This document shows positions 9,336-17,250 of a stretch of 64,000 nt of DNA, piece after piece. The stretch spans positions 1,798,001-1,862,000 of the forward strand of contig NZ_CP021404.1 in the NCBI RefSeq assembly GCF_002504165.1. Reading direction: 5' to 3'. Positions within the stretch are counted from its first letter, which is position 1. Every line of letters begins with the position of its first letter. Under the pieces are notes generated by a model. It was not told the DNA's origin and did no database searches. It saw only the letters and a program-made list of their open reading frames with translations. The position numbers and the translations under genes are program-made. This stretch comes from Pacificitalea manganoxidans. Its GTDB lineage: Bacteria; Pseudomonadota; Alphaproteobacteria; Rhodobacterales; Rhodobacteraceae.

Positions 9336-10447
9336 GCGTTCGCGATCAGATGCCCCCCGCCACCGCATCGTCAGAAGACGCCGTCCGCGCCGCATTTGCT
9401 GACGTGTTCAACGAAGCCGAGGTGGGCTTGGAGGAGGATTTTTTCGATCTGGGCGGGGACTCGCTACTGGCCGAAGAACTCGCCACGCGCCTGTCCACCA
9501 TCGCCGGTCGGGAAATCAGGATTTCGTCGATTTTTGACTACCCGACCCCCGCCGCGATGGCCGGGTTTATGGGTGCGGGGGTAACGCCGGTGCAGGTCGC
9601 GCCCGATGCACGTCCGCCGATTTTCATGGTGCATGGGTCGTCAGGCTACACCATGCCCCGCCCGCCGTTTTTTCAGGGGCTCGCGCCTGACCAGAAGATA
9701 GAGCTGTTCCAGCTTCCGGGCTTTAACGGCGACCGGCCCATCCCCGACAATGTTCCCGATATCGCCGCGTCCTATATCGCACAGATCAACCGCGACTGGC
9801 CCGCGGGGCGTGTCCATCTGGGCGCGTTTTGCAACGGCGCGGTGATCGCGGTGGAGATGGCGCGGCAAATGGCCAAACAGGGCCGACCCGTCGATCATAT
9901 GGTCCTGCTCGATCCGGGCATGCCCCGTCTCATCAAGCGGTTCTTCAAGGGGAAGTCTCCGCGCCTGCGGTCCCGCATTCATTACTGGTTCCCGACGGGG
10001 CGGTTCACCGGCGGGCGGAGCCTTGAGGATCTGCGCGATCCGAGGTTGCGCCGGTATCGATCCCGTTTGGTGGATCTGGAATATGGGCTACGCAAATTTG
10101 CCGCACACTGGTTCAATCACCGCCCCGATGAGTTTCGCCCCGGTCGCAATCCGCGTGCTAAGGCGCGTCTCAACATCGCATGGGGGCATTTCTGGCCCGA
10201 ACGACTGGAGGGGGAGGTGGATGTGATCTGCTCGGAAGAGCGCAAGCCGATCCACGAAAATGAAAGCAGCTTCTGGCGCAAGATATTGCCGGGCATGCGG
10301 ATCTGGACGGTTGTCGAGAACCACTCCGATGTGACCGGAGCGGAAAGCCCGATCACGGCGATCCGCATGCAGGAGCTTTTTGATCGCAGCGAAGGGCGCG
10401 CGCCGTCTGCCACATCGGCAGAGCCAGCCCCCCGCGCCATCGCCTAG
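9332..10447 (+). CDS. Carrier protein-thioesterase didomain protein (T-TE)
   Basis: 371 residues, start overlapping the adenylation gene by four bases (ATGA). Residues ~15-85 form a phosphopantetheine carrier domain; S44 in DLGGDSLLAEEL is the attachment site. Residues ~95-345 are a type I thioesterase/alpha-beta hydrolase domain beginning PPIFMVHGSSGY. Its nucleophile elbow reads LGAFCNGA, so C167 stands where most family members have Ser; a likely catalytic His is H331 in VENHSDVTG. With the preceding gene it makes a split A / T-TE system with no condensation domain, comparable in layout to A-T-TE enzymes that dimerise aryl-pyruvates into quinones or furanones. That functional analogy is a hypothesis. 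Confidence 0.85.
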   Translation: MSVRDQMPPATASSEDAVRAAFADVFNEAEVGLEEDFFDLGGDSLLAEELATRLSTIAGREIRISSIFDYPTPAAMAGFMGAGVTPVQVAPDARPPIFMVHGSSGYTMPRPPFFQGLAPDQKIELFQLPGFNGDRPIPDNVPDIAASYIAQINRDWPAGRVHLGAFCNGAVIAVEMARQMAKQGRPVDHMVLLDPGMPRLIKRFFKGKSPRLRSRIHYWFPTGRFTGGRSLEDLRDPRLRRYRSRLVDLEYGLRKFAAHWFNHRPDEFRPGRNPRAKARLNIAWGHFWPERLEGEVDVICSEERKPIHENESSFWRKILPGMRIWTVVENHSDVTGAESPITAIRMQELFDRSEGRAPSATSAEPAPRAIA

Positions 10448-10467
10448 CCGCCGCCCACCTCGGTCTG

Positions 10468-10484
10468 CTGCGGCCTAACCGCAG
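10468..10484. terminator. Hairpin between convergent genes (possible bidirectional terminator)
   Basis: Perfect 6-bp stem CTGCGG/CCGCAG with a 5-base loop, lying between two convergent stop codons (10447 and 10513). No clear T-tract on either strand, so the assignment rests on position and symmetry. Confidence 0.35.
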
Positions 10485-10512
10485 GCGTAAAGGGCGGGCG
10501 GTGGTGACGCGG

Positions 10513-11490
10513 TTACGGACGCAGCAGGATTTTGCCCTGACGGCCCGGTGTCAGCGAAGCGTTGACCGCCTCTTGGATCTGATCGAGCGGGTAGATGCCG
10601 CCCGCAGGCAGATACAGCGCGCCCTGCACGGCAAGGGTGACCAATTCGGTGATCAGGCGGGTCTTCTCGGCGGCGGGCATGTCCGCGATGATCCGCGATC
10701 CCCAGAAGCCGCGCACGGTCAGGTGATTGGTGATCATGGCGCTGGCGCGCAGTTGCAGCGGCTCCCCGGTTGCGGTACCAAAGACGACAAGTTCGCCGTT
10801 CAGACCCAGCAGATCGGCAAGGTCAGCCACGATCGGCCCACCTACGGAATCGATGGCGGCGCGGGCTCCGTCCTTGCCCAGCACGGCGCGGGCACGGTCC
10901 TGCCAGTCGCTGTTGGCGGTGGAGATCACATGCTCCATCCCCTGCGCTTCCAGTTCTGCCACGGCCTCGTCACGCCGCACGAGGTTCAGGGTGCGGACGC
11001 CACGGCTGCGCGCCAAGTCATGGAACAGCCGACCGACGGCGCCATTGGCCGCGGTCTGGATAACCCAATCGCCTTCAGACACATTCAGAAACTCCAGCAG
11101 CGACAATGCGCTAAAGGGCATGGCGATCAGTTGCGCGCCAGCTTCGTCCCCGATGGCATCGGGCAGGGGCAGCAGGGTCGCGGCATCGGCGAGGAAGCTT
11201 TCCGCCCATGCGCCGCGAACGCCGGCTTGAACGACCCGCGTGCCGACCAGCGCGTCATCGACGCCTTCGCCGACGGCCTCGACCACACCCAGCGCCTCGC
11301 TCCCGCCGATGGCAGGCAGCTCGGGCTTATAGCCGTAATTGCCGCGCACGGTCCACAGATCGTGGTTATGAATCGGCGACAGCATCATGCGGACGCGGAC
11401 CTGACCTGCGCCGGGCTGAGGCGTGGCGGTGGTTTCGGCGTGCAACATTTGTGCGGGATCGCCGAAGCTGTGATGAATGGCGGCTTTCAT
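10513..11490 (-). CDS. Zinc-type alcohol dehydrogenase-like / quinone oxidoreductase (MDR family)
   Basis: 325 residues, the usual length for medium-chain dehydrogenase/reductases of the quinone-oxidoreductase branch. It opens MKAAIHHSFGDP and has the substrate-domain landmark GGSEALGVVEAVGEGV (about residues 62-77) and a nucleotide-binding region with VIQTAANGAVGRLFHDLAR near 145. Catalytic-zinc cysteine ligands are not obvious, consistent with an NADPH-dependent reductase of enones or quinones rather than an alcohol dehydrogenase. It begins 10 bases after the stop of the TetR gene and is probably in the same transcript, under the palindromic operator at 12131. This layout is typical of electrophile-responsive regulator/reductase pairs. 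Confidence 0.85.
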   Translation of the reverse strand: MKAAIHHSFGDPAQMLHAETTATPQPGAGQVRVRMMLSPIHNHDLWTVRGNYGYKPELPAIGGSEALGVVEAVGEGVDDALVGTRVVQAGVRGAWAESFLADAATLLPLPDAIGDEAGAQLIAMPFSALSLLEFLNVSEGDWVIQTAANGAVGRLFHDLARSRGVRTLNLVRRDEAVAELEAQGMEHVISTANSDWQDRARAVLGKDGARAAIDSVGGPIVADLADLLGLNGELVVFGTATGEPLQLRASAMITNHLTVRGFWGSRIIADMPAAEKTRLITELVTLAVQGALYLPAGGIYPLDQIQEAVNASLTPGRQGKILLRP

Positions 11491-11500
11491 GGGAATGTCC

Positions 11501-12109
11501 TTATGCGGTGGGCAGGCGGCAAAACCGTCTGCGGGTATCTGTGAGGGCCTCGTCCAGCGGAGCGGGATCGCGGGCCAGTTTCGTCAGGATCGCCGCACCA
11601 AGCCATTGTGCGTAAAGCTGGCGGGCGGCGGCGGTTGGATCGGGCTGGGGGAGGAGGGAGCCATCAGCGGCGCCGTCCTCCAGCAGCCGCGCCAACCGGG
11701 TGCAGAACTGCCCGACACCGTCATCGAGGATGCGGCGCATCCCGTCCGACAGATCAGCGATTTCGGCGGCAAGCTTCACCACAAGGCAGCGTTCCGCCAT
11801 CGAGCCTGCCGGACCACCCGGGGCGCGTTCGAAAAAGGCCAACATGCGCTCCGCAGCCGGGGCGGGCGTGTCGGCGATACGGTCGAACCCATCCAGGTAT
11901 TCGGCCACATACTCCGTCAGCATTGCGGCGCCGAACGCCTCCTTCGACGGGAAGTAGTAGTAAAACGAGCCTTTCGGCACCTCTGCCGCGATGAGGATGT
12001 CCTTAAGCCCGACCCCGGAAAAACCGCGCGCAAGCACAAGCGCGCGGCCCGACGCAAGGATACGGGCGCGGGTCTGTTCGGCTTTGGTCAGTGTCGGCTG
12101 CTCTGTCAT
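11501..12109 (-). CDS. TetR/AcrR family transcriptional regulator
   Basis: 202 residues. The N-terminal helix-turn-helix is clear: TRARILASGRALVLARGFSG, then LKDILIAAEVPKGSFYYYFP (about residues 33-52) and SKEAFGAAML. The C-terminal ligand domain resembles the AcuR/NemR-like branch. It is the first gene of a two-gene unit with the MDR reductase. A perfect TAGAC-N5-GTCTA palindrome lies 22 bases upstream of its start, so autorepression relieved by the reductase substrate is the simplest model (inference). Confidence 0.92.
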   Translation of the reverse strand: MTEQPTLTKAEQTRARILASGRALVLARGFSGVGLKDILIAAEVPKGSFYYYFPSKEAFGAAMLTEYVAEYLDGFDRIADTPAPAAERMLAFFERAPGGPAGSMAERCLVVKLAAEIADLSDGMRRILDDGVGQFCTRLARLLEDGAADGSLLPQPDPTAAARQLYAQWLGAAILTKLARDPAPLDEALTDTRRRFCRLPTA

Positions 12110-12130
12110 GGGAGGGGAGATAGGACGAAA

Positions 12131-12145
12131 TAGACCGGTCGTCTA
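12131..12145. promoter_or_regulatory. Probable TetR-family operator
   Basis: TAGACCGGTCGTCTA: perfect inverted repeat TAGAC/GTCTA around a CGGTC core, 22-36 bases upstream of the TetR start codon. It resembles the known box of the NemR-type TetR regulators (TAGACC-N4-GGTCTA), consistent with the regulator binding its own promoter. Confidence 0.7.
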
Positions 12146-12222
12146 GTCACAAGAGCGCGAGAATGTCATGCGATGCGATAGCCGCTCGAAGCGACTAAGA
12201 ACGTTAGAGATTTTGGGAACTG

Positions 12223-12298
12223 TGGTGCCGGTCGAGGGACTCGAACCCCCGACCCCCTGATTACAAATCAGACGCTCTACCAGCTGAGCTAGACCGGC
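12223..12298 (-). tRNA. tRNA-Thr (anticodon TGT)
   Basis: On the minus strand the sequence folds into a canonical 76-nt tRNA with the 3' CCA encoded. The acceptor stem is GCCGGTC/GACCGGC, the D-arm TAGCTCAGCTGGTAGAGC, the anticodon loop TTTGTAA giving TGT (reads ACA, Thr), and the T-arm GGGGGTTCGAGTCCCTC-like. It sits between the TetR promoter region and the end of the iron-permease gene. No integrated element or duplicated tRNA 3' end was seen next to it. Confidence 0.97.
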
Positions 12299-12336
12299 AC
12301 GGGGCATCGTTTAGCGCCCCTGCGCGGCGCATGCAA

Positions 12337-14010
12337 CTAGCGATGCGTCCGTGCCAGCAATACGACCGCGGCAAGCCCGACAGCGGACACCATCAGCGCC
12401 GCTGGTGCCGCATCGGTCAGGTTTTCCAACGAGGCTTTCTCATAGGTCCGGGTGGCCAGAGTATCGAAGCCAAAGGGCCGCAGGATCAGGGTCGCGGGTA
12501 GTTCCTTGACGCAGTCGACAAAGACCAGCAGCAGCGCGGTGCCGACCGAGCCTCGGATCAGGGGCAAGTAGACCGATGACAACACCCCGCGCCGGGTCCG
12601 GCCCAGCGAGCGCGCCGCCATTGGCAGCGACGGAGACACCCGGCCCATCGCGCCGTCGGCGGCACTTTGCGCGATGGCGAAGAAGCGCACACCCCACGCA
12701 TAGACGACCGCAAAAGCCGAGCCGGTGAGGATCAGCCCCGGATCGCTGCCAGTGAGCGCCAGAATGCCGTCTGCGAGCTTATGATCGGCGGCGGCAAGGG
12801 GGATCAGGACGCCAACGGCCAGCACGGCACCGGGGGCCGCATAGCCGATCGTCGTCACCGGCAACAGAAGGCGCGGCAATTGTCGTCCCGAGAGGCGCAC
12901 GCCGTAGACCATGAACAGCCCGGCAGCCACAGTGATGAGCGCGGCGATGCCCCCCGTGAGCACGGTGTTGATGGCGGCACGGATCAGACCGGGATCGGCC
13001 CAGCCCTCGGAACTGCTGGCGGCATGGGAGCCGATGACACCGATGGGCAGGACAAAGCCCATGACGAAGGGCACAAGGCACAACCCCGTCGCCAGCCAGC
13101 CCCGCGCGCCAAGCAGCGTCTCGGGCGTCACGGGGCGGGTCTGGCGCGCAATCCGGTGGAACCGCAGGCCGCGTCTTCCGGCGCGCTCCAGCAGCGCCAG
13201 CATCAGAACCAGCCCCAGAATCACAAGCGCGATCTGCGCCGCGCCACCGGCGTTGAATTGCTCCAGCCACACCGTGAAAATGCCGGTCGTCAGGGTTTGC
13301 ACCGCGAAATAATTGACGGTGCCGAAATCGTTCACCGTTTCCATCATCGCGACGGCCATGCCTGCGGCCACGGCAGGCCGGGCCAGCGGCAGGCCCACGC
13401 GGAAAAACCGCCGCCACGGGCCTGCGCCGAGTGCGCGAGCGACCTCATAGGTGCCGCCCGATTGCTCGCGGAAGGCCGCGCGGGCCAGCAGGTAGACATA
13501 AGGGTAAAGCGCCGCCGACAGCACCACGATGGCCGCGCCGAGGGAGCGCACCTCCGGGAAGGCGTAGTCACGCGCCGATTGCCAGCCAAACACCGCCCGA
13601 AGCGTCCGCTGCACCGGGCCGGCATATTCCAGAAAATCGACCAGCGCATAGGCGCCGACATAGGCCGGGATCGCCAGCGGCAGAAACAGCGCCCATTGCA
13701 GCCAGCGCCGCCCTGGAAAGCGATACATCGTCACCAGCCACGCCGCGCCGGTGCCGACCGCGCCTGCCAGCAGCCCCACCGACAGCATCAGGATCACCGT
13801 GGTACGGAAATAGCGCGGCAGGGTGGTGGCCAGCAGATGCGGCCAGATATTTTCGGTCGGAAAGAACCCCATCCAGACGACCGCCAGAATCGGCACGAGA
13901 ACCAAGGCCGCGATCAGCGCCGCACCCAGCGACCACGGATCAAGGCGGGGCAGGCGCAGGGCAGGCCGCGCGGGCGGCCGGGTGGAGGCGGGGGCAGGGG
14001 TCTTCGTCAT
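12337..14010 (-). CDS. fbpB: Iron(III) ABC transporter permease (FbpB type)
   Basis: 557 residues from ATG 14010; a TTG at 14028 would add six residues. It is a double-length permease with two repeated six-helix halves, each carrying a BPD-type ABC-coupling loop: EVARALGAGPWRRFFRVGLP (about residues 190-210) in the first half and AARSLGRTRRGVLSSVYLP in the second. This duplicated form is characteristic of ferric-iron FbpB/SfuB/AfuB transporters. The partner ATPase (21567-22739) and the periplasmic iron-binding protein (36048-37061) are in the window but not adjacent, so assignment as one system is inference. ThiP has the same architecture and cannot be fully excluded. Confidence 0.85.
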   Translation of the reverse strand: MTKTPAPASTRPPARPALRLPRLDPWSLGAALIAALVLVPILAVVWMGFFPTENIWPHLLATTLPRYFRTTVILMLSVGLLAGAVGTGAAWLVTMYRFPGRRWLQWALFLPLAIPAYVGAYALVDFLEYAGPVQRTLRAVFGWQSARDYAFPEVRSLGAAIVVLSAALYPYVYLLARAAFREQSGGTYEVARALGAGPWRRFFRVGLPLARPAVAAGMAVAMMETVNDFGTVNYFAVQTLTTGIFTVWLEQFNAGGAAQIALVILGLVLMLALLERAGRRGLRFHRIARQTRPVTPETLLGARGWLATGLCLVPFVMGFVLPIGVIGSHAASSSEGWADPGLIRAAINTVLTGGIAALITVAAGLFMVYGVRLSGRQLPRLLLPVTTIGYAAPGAVLAVGVLIPLAAADHKLADGILALTGSDPGLILTGSAFAVVYAWGVRFFAIAQSAADGAMGRVSPSLPMAARSLGRTRRGVLSSVYLPLIRGSVGTALLLVFVDCVKELPATLILRPFGFDTLATRTYEKASLENLTDAAPAALMVSAVGLAAVVLLARTHR

Positions 14011-14140
14011 GCCAGCCGGGTAAGCCAAGTTTCACCGCCTGTCCAGAAATCGCCTTGAGATCGGCGCATTGCTCTGCGCAAGTGGCACCAACATCTGCGA
14101 TCCACCCAAACGGGGAGGCCCGGACCGGGACTGCACTTAC

Positions 14141-15016
14141 ATGGAAATCGTCTATCATCTCGGGGTGCACTGCACCGATGAGGACGCGCTTTTGCGCAGT
14201 CTGCGTCGCAACGCCGAGTCGCTGGCCAGCGAGGGTGTCGTCGTGCCCGATCCGGCACGGTTCCGCCCGGTCCTGCGCGAAGCGCTGATCAATCTGCGCG
14301 GCAGTCCCGCCTCGGCGGAAATGCAGGCGACGATGCTGGATGCGGTCACCGATGAGGATGGCACCGAGCGAGTGATCTTCTCCAACGAGAATTTCTTTTG
14401 CGCACCGGCGCGGGCGATCACCGGCGGGCGGCTTTACCCGATGGCGGGCGCGCGCGCGGGCTGGCTGCGCAACCTCTTTCCTGACGCCGAGATCGAATTC
14501 TTCATCTCGTTGCGCAACCCGGCCACCCTGTTGCCCGCGCTGTCCGATCGGGTCCATGACGCCGATTTCAATGCATGGCTGAAGGCCGGGAACTACGACG
14601 ATCTGCGCTGGTCCGACGTAATCAACGCGCTGCGCGAAGGCGCGCCGAATGCTGCGCTGACGGTCTGGTGCAACGAAGATGCGCCGATGATTTGGCCCGA
14701 ACTGGTTGACCGGCTGGCACTGGTCGGCGACGGCACATCGCTGAAGGGGCGGTTTGATATCCTGTCGGGGCTGATGAAGCCGGGCGGGGTGGAGCGGCTG
14801 GAGTCGTATCTTGCCAGCCATCCGGTGCGCAACGCGGCGCAGCGGACGCGGATCATTTCTGCGTTCCTCGACAAATTCGTGCGCCCCGGCGCGGTCGAGA
14901 TGGAGATCGATCTGAAAGGCTGGGACGAAAACCTCGTCGCACGGCTGACGGATGACTACGAGCGCGACGTGGATCTGATCCGCAACATGGACGGTGTGAC
15001 CTTCGTCGCGCCGTAA
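14141..15016 (+). CDS. Sulfotransferase-like protein with degenerate PAPS-binding loop (uncharacterised)
   Basis: 291 residues from ATG 14141 (MEIVYHLGVHCTDEDALL); an in-frame upstream start at 14069 would add a basic, atypical leader. Conventional sulfotransferases start with a strand followed by HxGxxKTGTT and a helix; here the same layout is present but the loop reads GVHCTDED, losing the phosphate-binding Lys/Thr residues. Later segments FSNENFF, GWLRNLFPDAEIEFFISLRNP and LSDRV match the order of the family's 3'-phosphate region (RNP motif). I therefore read it as a sulfotransferase-fold paralogue that may not use PAPS. No signal peptide or membrane segment. It diverges from fbpB across a 130-bp gap. 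Confidence 0.55.
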   Translation: MEIVYHLGVHCTDEDALLRSLRRNAESLASEGVVVPDPARFRPVLREALINLRGSPASAEMQATMLDAVTDEDGTERVIFSNENFFCAPARAITGGRLYPMAGARAGWLRNLFPDAEIEFFISLRNPATLLPALSDRVHDADFNAWLKAGNYDDLRWSDVINALREGAPNAALTVWCNEDAPMIWPELVDRLALVGDGTSLKGRFDILSGLMKPGGVERLESYLASHPVRNAAQRTRIISAFLDKFVRPGAVEMEIDLKGWDENLVARLTDDYERDVDLIRNMDGVTFVAP

Positions 15017-15042
15017 ATACCGTGGGCGCAGGCGTGCCGCCC

Positions 15043-15207
15043 TTACAGCATCCGTTCCAGAATAATCGTCAGGAAAAGCCCGAGCAGGGCAAAGGCAATC
15101 GCATGTCCGGCGGCGTATTGCGCCATGTCCATGCCGCCGCCGCCACGGGTCTTGGCCCGCCATGCGCCCAGAGCCACCCCGAAAAGTGTAGCGATGATTA
15201 CGATCAT
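15043..15207 (-). CDS. Small membrane protein, 54 residues
   Basis: Begins MIVIIATLFGVALGAWRAKT and ends LLGLFLTIILERML; two hydrophobic segments (about 1-16 and 33-51) flank a short basic/Gly-rich loop, so it is a two-pass inner-membrane hairpin. A similar short protein is common in Roseobacter genomes and is sometimes mislabelled apolipoprotein acyltransferase; it is far too short for that enzyme. ATG at 15207, TAA at 15043. It lies upstream of and on the same strand as nothing obvious (its stop faces the convergent sulfotransferase-like gene) and 60 bases from the DUF2927 gene stop. Function unknown. Confidence 0.75.
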   Translation of the reverse strand: MIVIIATLFGVALGAWRAKTRGGGGMDMAQYAAGHAIAFALLGLFLTIILERML

Positions 15208-15267
15208 GGGGGCCTCTTCGTCTTGATTGCGCTATCGCGCGACCGGACCCTGCTGCGGAGGCTTAGA

Positions 15268-16644
15268 TCAGCGCTCCCGCAACAGACGCGGCGACAGCGC
15301 GGCGATTTCGCTTTGCCTTGCCCGCACGACCTGATCGCGGCCGAACCCATAGCGCGCCCATCCCAGACTGTCGAGCCGCACCATGCGGGCCTCGGACGGG
15401 CGGCCAAGATCCTCTAGTGCTTCGGATTTCAGCATCAGAAGCGAGGCCAGCAAGGCCGCGTTTTCGGAATCCATCACCACTTGAAGCGAGTCGTTGACAA
15501 AGGCCAGCGTGGCCTCCGGCTGACCGTTGGACAGGGCAAAGGCCGCAAGCTGCATGTTAACATGGGCGGCTTGGATGCGGGTGTCGTAGGAATTGCCATA
15601 GACCTGCGCCGCACCTAGGAACGCCGCCAGAGCGGCCTCCGGGCTTTCTGACAGCGACAGCCGCCCCAGCGCATAGAGCGAGAAGCCCCGGCGCGTGTCC
15701 TGCCAGCCGCGTGCTCCGGCGATCTCCACGGCGCGGCGGGCGGCAGCCCGGCGACTGGCATCGCTGCCTCGGGGGCCAAGCGCGGTTTCAATCGCATCGA
15801 CCCATGCGCGCGGCGTGTCATCCGGCATTGCGCTGCGCCCGCCGCGCCCCGCCGGATTGATCCGGTCCAGAATGGCGGGCAGACGGGTGGCGACCTCCTG
15901 CGGGGTCATGCCCGACCGCAGCGACGGGTCGTAATACGCGCGCAGCATCAACATATCGAAGCCGGTCAGCACGGTGTGGAAGTTGTCGTCGTTAAACACG
16001 CTGTCGGGCAGGCGATAGAGGTCATTGAGCGGGCCGAGGGCCTGCGCCAGTTCCTCGTGCAGGCAATCGCGGATCTCCTGCGGGCTGACATCGCCGGGCA
16101 GGAAGATCGCGACCTGCTCGCGCTGCCGCAGGGTCGTCCAATCCACCGCACGCGACCGGCGCGCACGTCGGAAATCGGCCCAGCTGCTGACCCGTGGCAC
16201 GACGAAACACGCCGCCTGCGGGACTGAGCGCTGCAACTCGGCGCGCGAGATCACCTCGATCGTGACATTTGCCTGCTGGTTGGCATCGACCCGCGTGACC
16301 GAAATGCCCGCTTCGCGCCTGAGCCGCCCCAGAAGCTGCGACAGATCAGCGTTCAGATTGCCCGCATTGCCCAGCACCCGCACGCTGACTGGCCCTTCGA
16401 ACCGGGTGAATGTCGGCAGTTCGCGACCGCTTTCCATGCGGAACGACAGCTCCATAAAGTCCGCAGCCAGTGCCGCATTGGACCGGCGGGGCCGGACCGT
16501 GGGGTGGGCGCCGAAGGTCTTCATCGGCGGCAGGGCGGCTGCAGGCGCGCTGCGCCGCTCCGGCATCTCGGACACGGGCGCGGCACAGGCCGACAAAAGC
16601 GACACCGCCAGAAGGGCCGGCGAGAGGCGAGAGATCAGGCTCAT
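15268..16644 (-). CDS. DUF2927 domain lipoprotein
   Basis: 458 residues. The N-terminus is a lipoprotein signal with lipobox LLSAC (Cys20), so the protein is anchored to the outer face of a membrane. The DUF2927 region spans roughly residues 60-270 and includes VTIEVISRAELQ, the conserved DCLHEELAQALGPLNDLYRL block and FNDDNFHTVLTGFDMLMLRA. HEELAQ resembles half of a zinc-protease HExxx motif; family members are annotated from similar segments but no activity is established as far as I know. Residues ~285-440 look like alpha-helical TPR-type repeats. The start codon overlaps the stop of the GNAT gene upstream by four bases, so the two are translationally coupled. Confidence 0.82.
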   Translation of the reverse strand: MSLISRLSPALLAVSLLSACAAPVSEMPERRSAPAAALPPMKTFGAHPTVRPRRSNAALAADFMELSFRMESGRELPTFTRFEGPVSVRVLGNAGNLNADLSQLLGRLRREAGISVTRVDANQQANVTIEVISRAELQRSVPQAACFVVPRVSSWADFRRARRSRAVDWTTLRQREQVAIFLPGDVSPQEIRDCLHEELAQALGPLNDLYRLPDSVFNDDNFHTVLTGFDMLMLRAYYDPSLRSGMTPQEVATRLPAILDRINPAGRGGRSAMPDDTPRAWVDAIETALGPRGSDASRRAAARRAVEIAGARGWQDTRRGFSLYALGRLSLSESPEAALAAFLGAAQVYGNSYDTRIQAAHVNMQLAAFALSNGQPEATLAFVNDSLQVVMDSENAALLASLLMLKSEALEDLGRPSEARMVRLDSLGWARYGFGRDQVVRARQSEIAALSPRLLRER

Positions 16645-17108
16645 GCGAAGGTCCGCTCGTATTTGACGAAACCCGACAGCCGGCCAATCCGGTCATAGAG
16701 CTTGCGTGCGGTGTGATTGTCTTCTTGGGTCAGCCAATAGACGCGCGGCGCGCCGCTGGCGTCCGCTGCGGCATAGACGGCCTCGATCAGCGCGCGACCG
16801 GTGCCGGTGCCACGGGCCTGCGGCGCCACGAACAGATCCTGAAGATAGCAGACCGGTTCCTGCCGCCAGAGGTGACGGTGGCACAGGTAATGCGCCAAAC
16901 CAATGGCGGGCGCATCCGCGCCGTCGCCCCATGTCGCGATAAACCCATGAAAGTCATGCGTATCTGCGGCGATCAACCGGGTGAACGATGCCTCGAACTG
17001 CGCCTCCGGCAGGGTCGTTTCGTAGAAATCGAGATAGGCCGCCCAGAGCTGTCGCCACGCCGGCCAATCTTCGGATCGCAAGGGCCGGATGGTGAGCGTG
17101 TCTGGCAT
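16641..17108 (-). CDS. GNAT family N-acetyltransferase
   Basis: 155 residues from ATG 17108 (MPDTLTIRPLRSEDW); an ATG ten codons upstream (17138) is also possible and neither has a strong ribosome site. The GNAT core is visible: beta1 TLTIRPL, a central LQDLFVAPQARGTGTGRALI strand-loop-helix with the acetyl-CoA pyrophosphate loop (Q/RxxGxG as QARGTGTGRA), and VYWLTQEDNHTARKLYDRIG, typical of motif B. It probably acetylates a small amine or a protein N-terminus; substrate unknown. It is coupled to the DUF2927 lipoprotein by a four-base overlap. Confidence 0.88.
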   Translation of the reverse strand: MPDTLTIRPLRSEDWPAWRQLWAAYLDFYETTLPEAQFEASFTRLIAADTHDFHGFIATWGDGADAPAIGLAHYLCHRHLWRQEPVCYLQDLFVAPQARGTGTGRALIEAVYAAADASGAPRVYWLTQEDNHTARKLYDRIGRLSGFVKYERTFA

Positions 17109-17250
17109 GTGGCGCGGTCTTTCTTGCGAAAACGTCATCGGTGTAACGCCACGCTAGGCTGAATTTCGCCCGATGTGAACGGGGCGTGTGCAGGGCGGCG
17201 AAGTGCTGCCGCATGACCTATGGTCATCGGGTCACGATGTGGTTGCGCGC

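Noticed and set aside
12223-12298. tRNA-Thr as an integration site
   Set aside because: No duplicated tRNA end, integrase gene or composition change near it.
12667-14058. 463-codon open frame antisense to fbpB
   Set aside because: Same reason: shadow of a high-GC membrane-protein gene.
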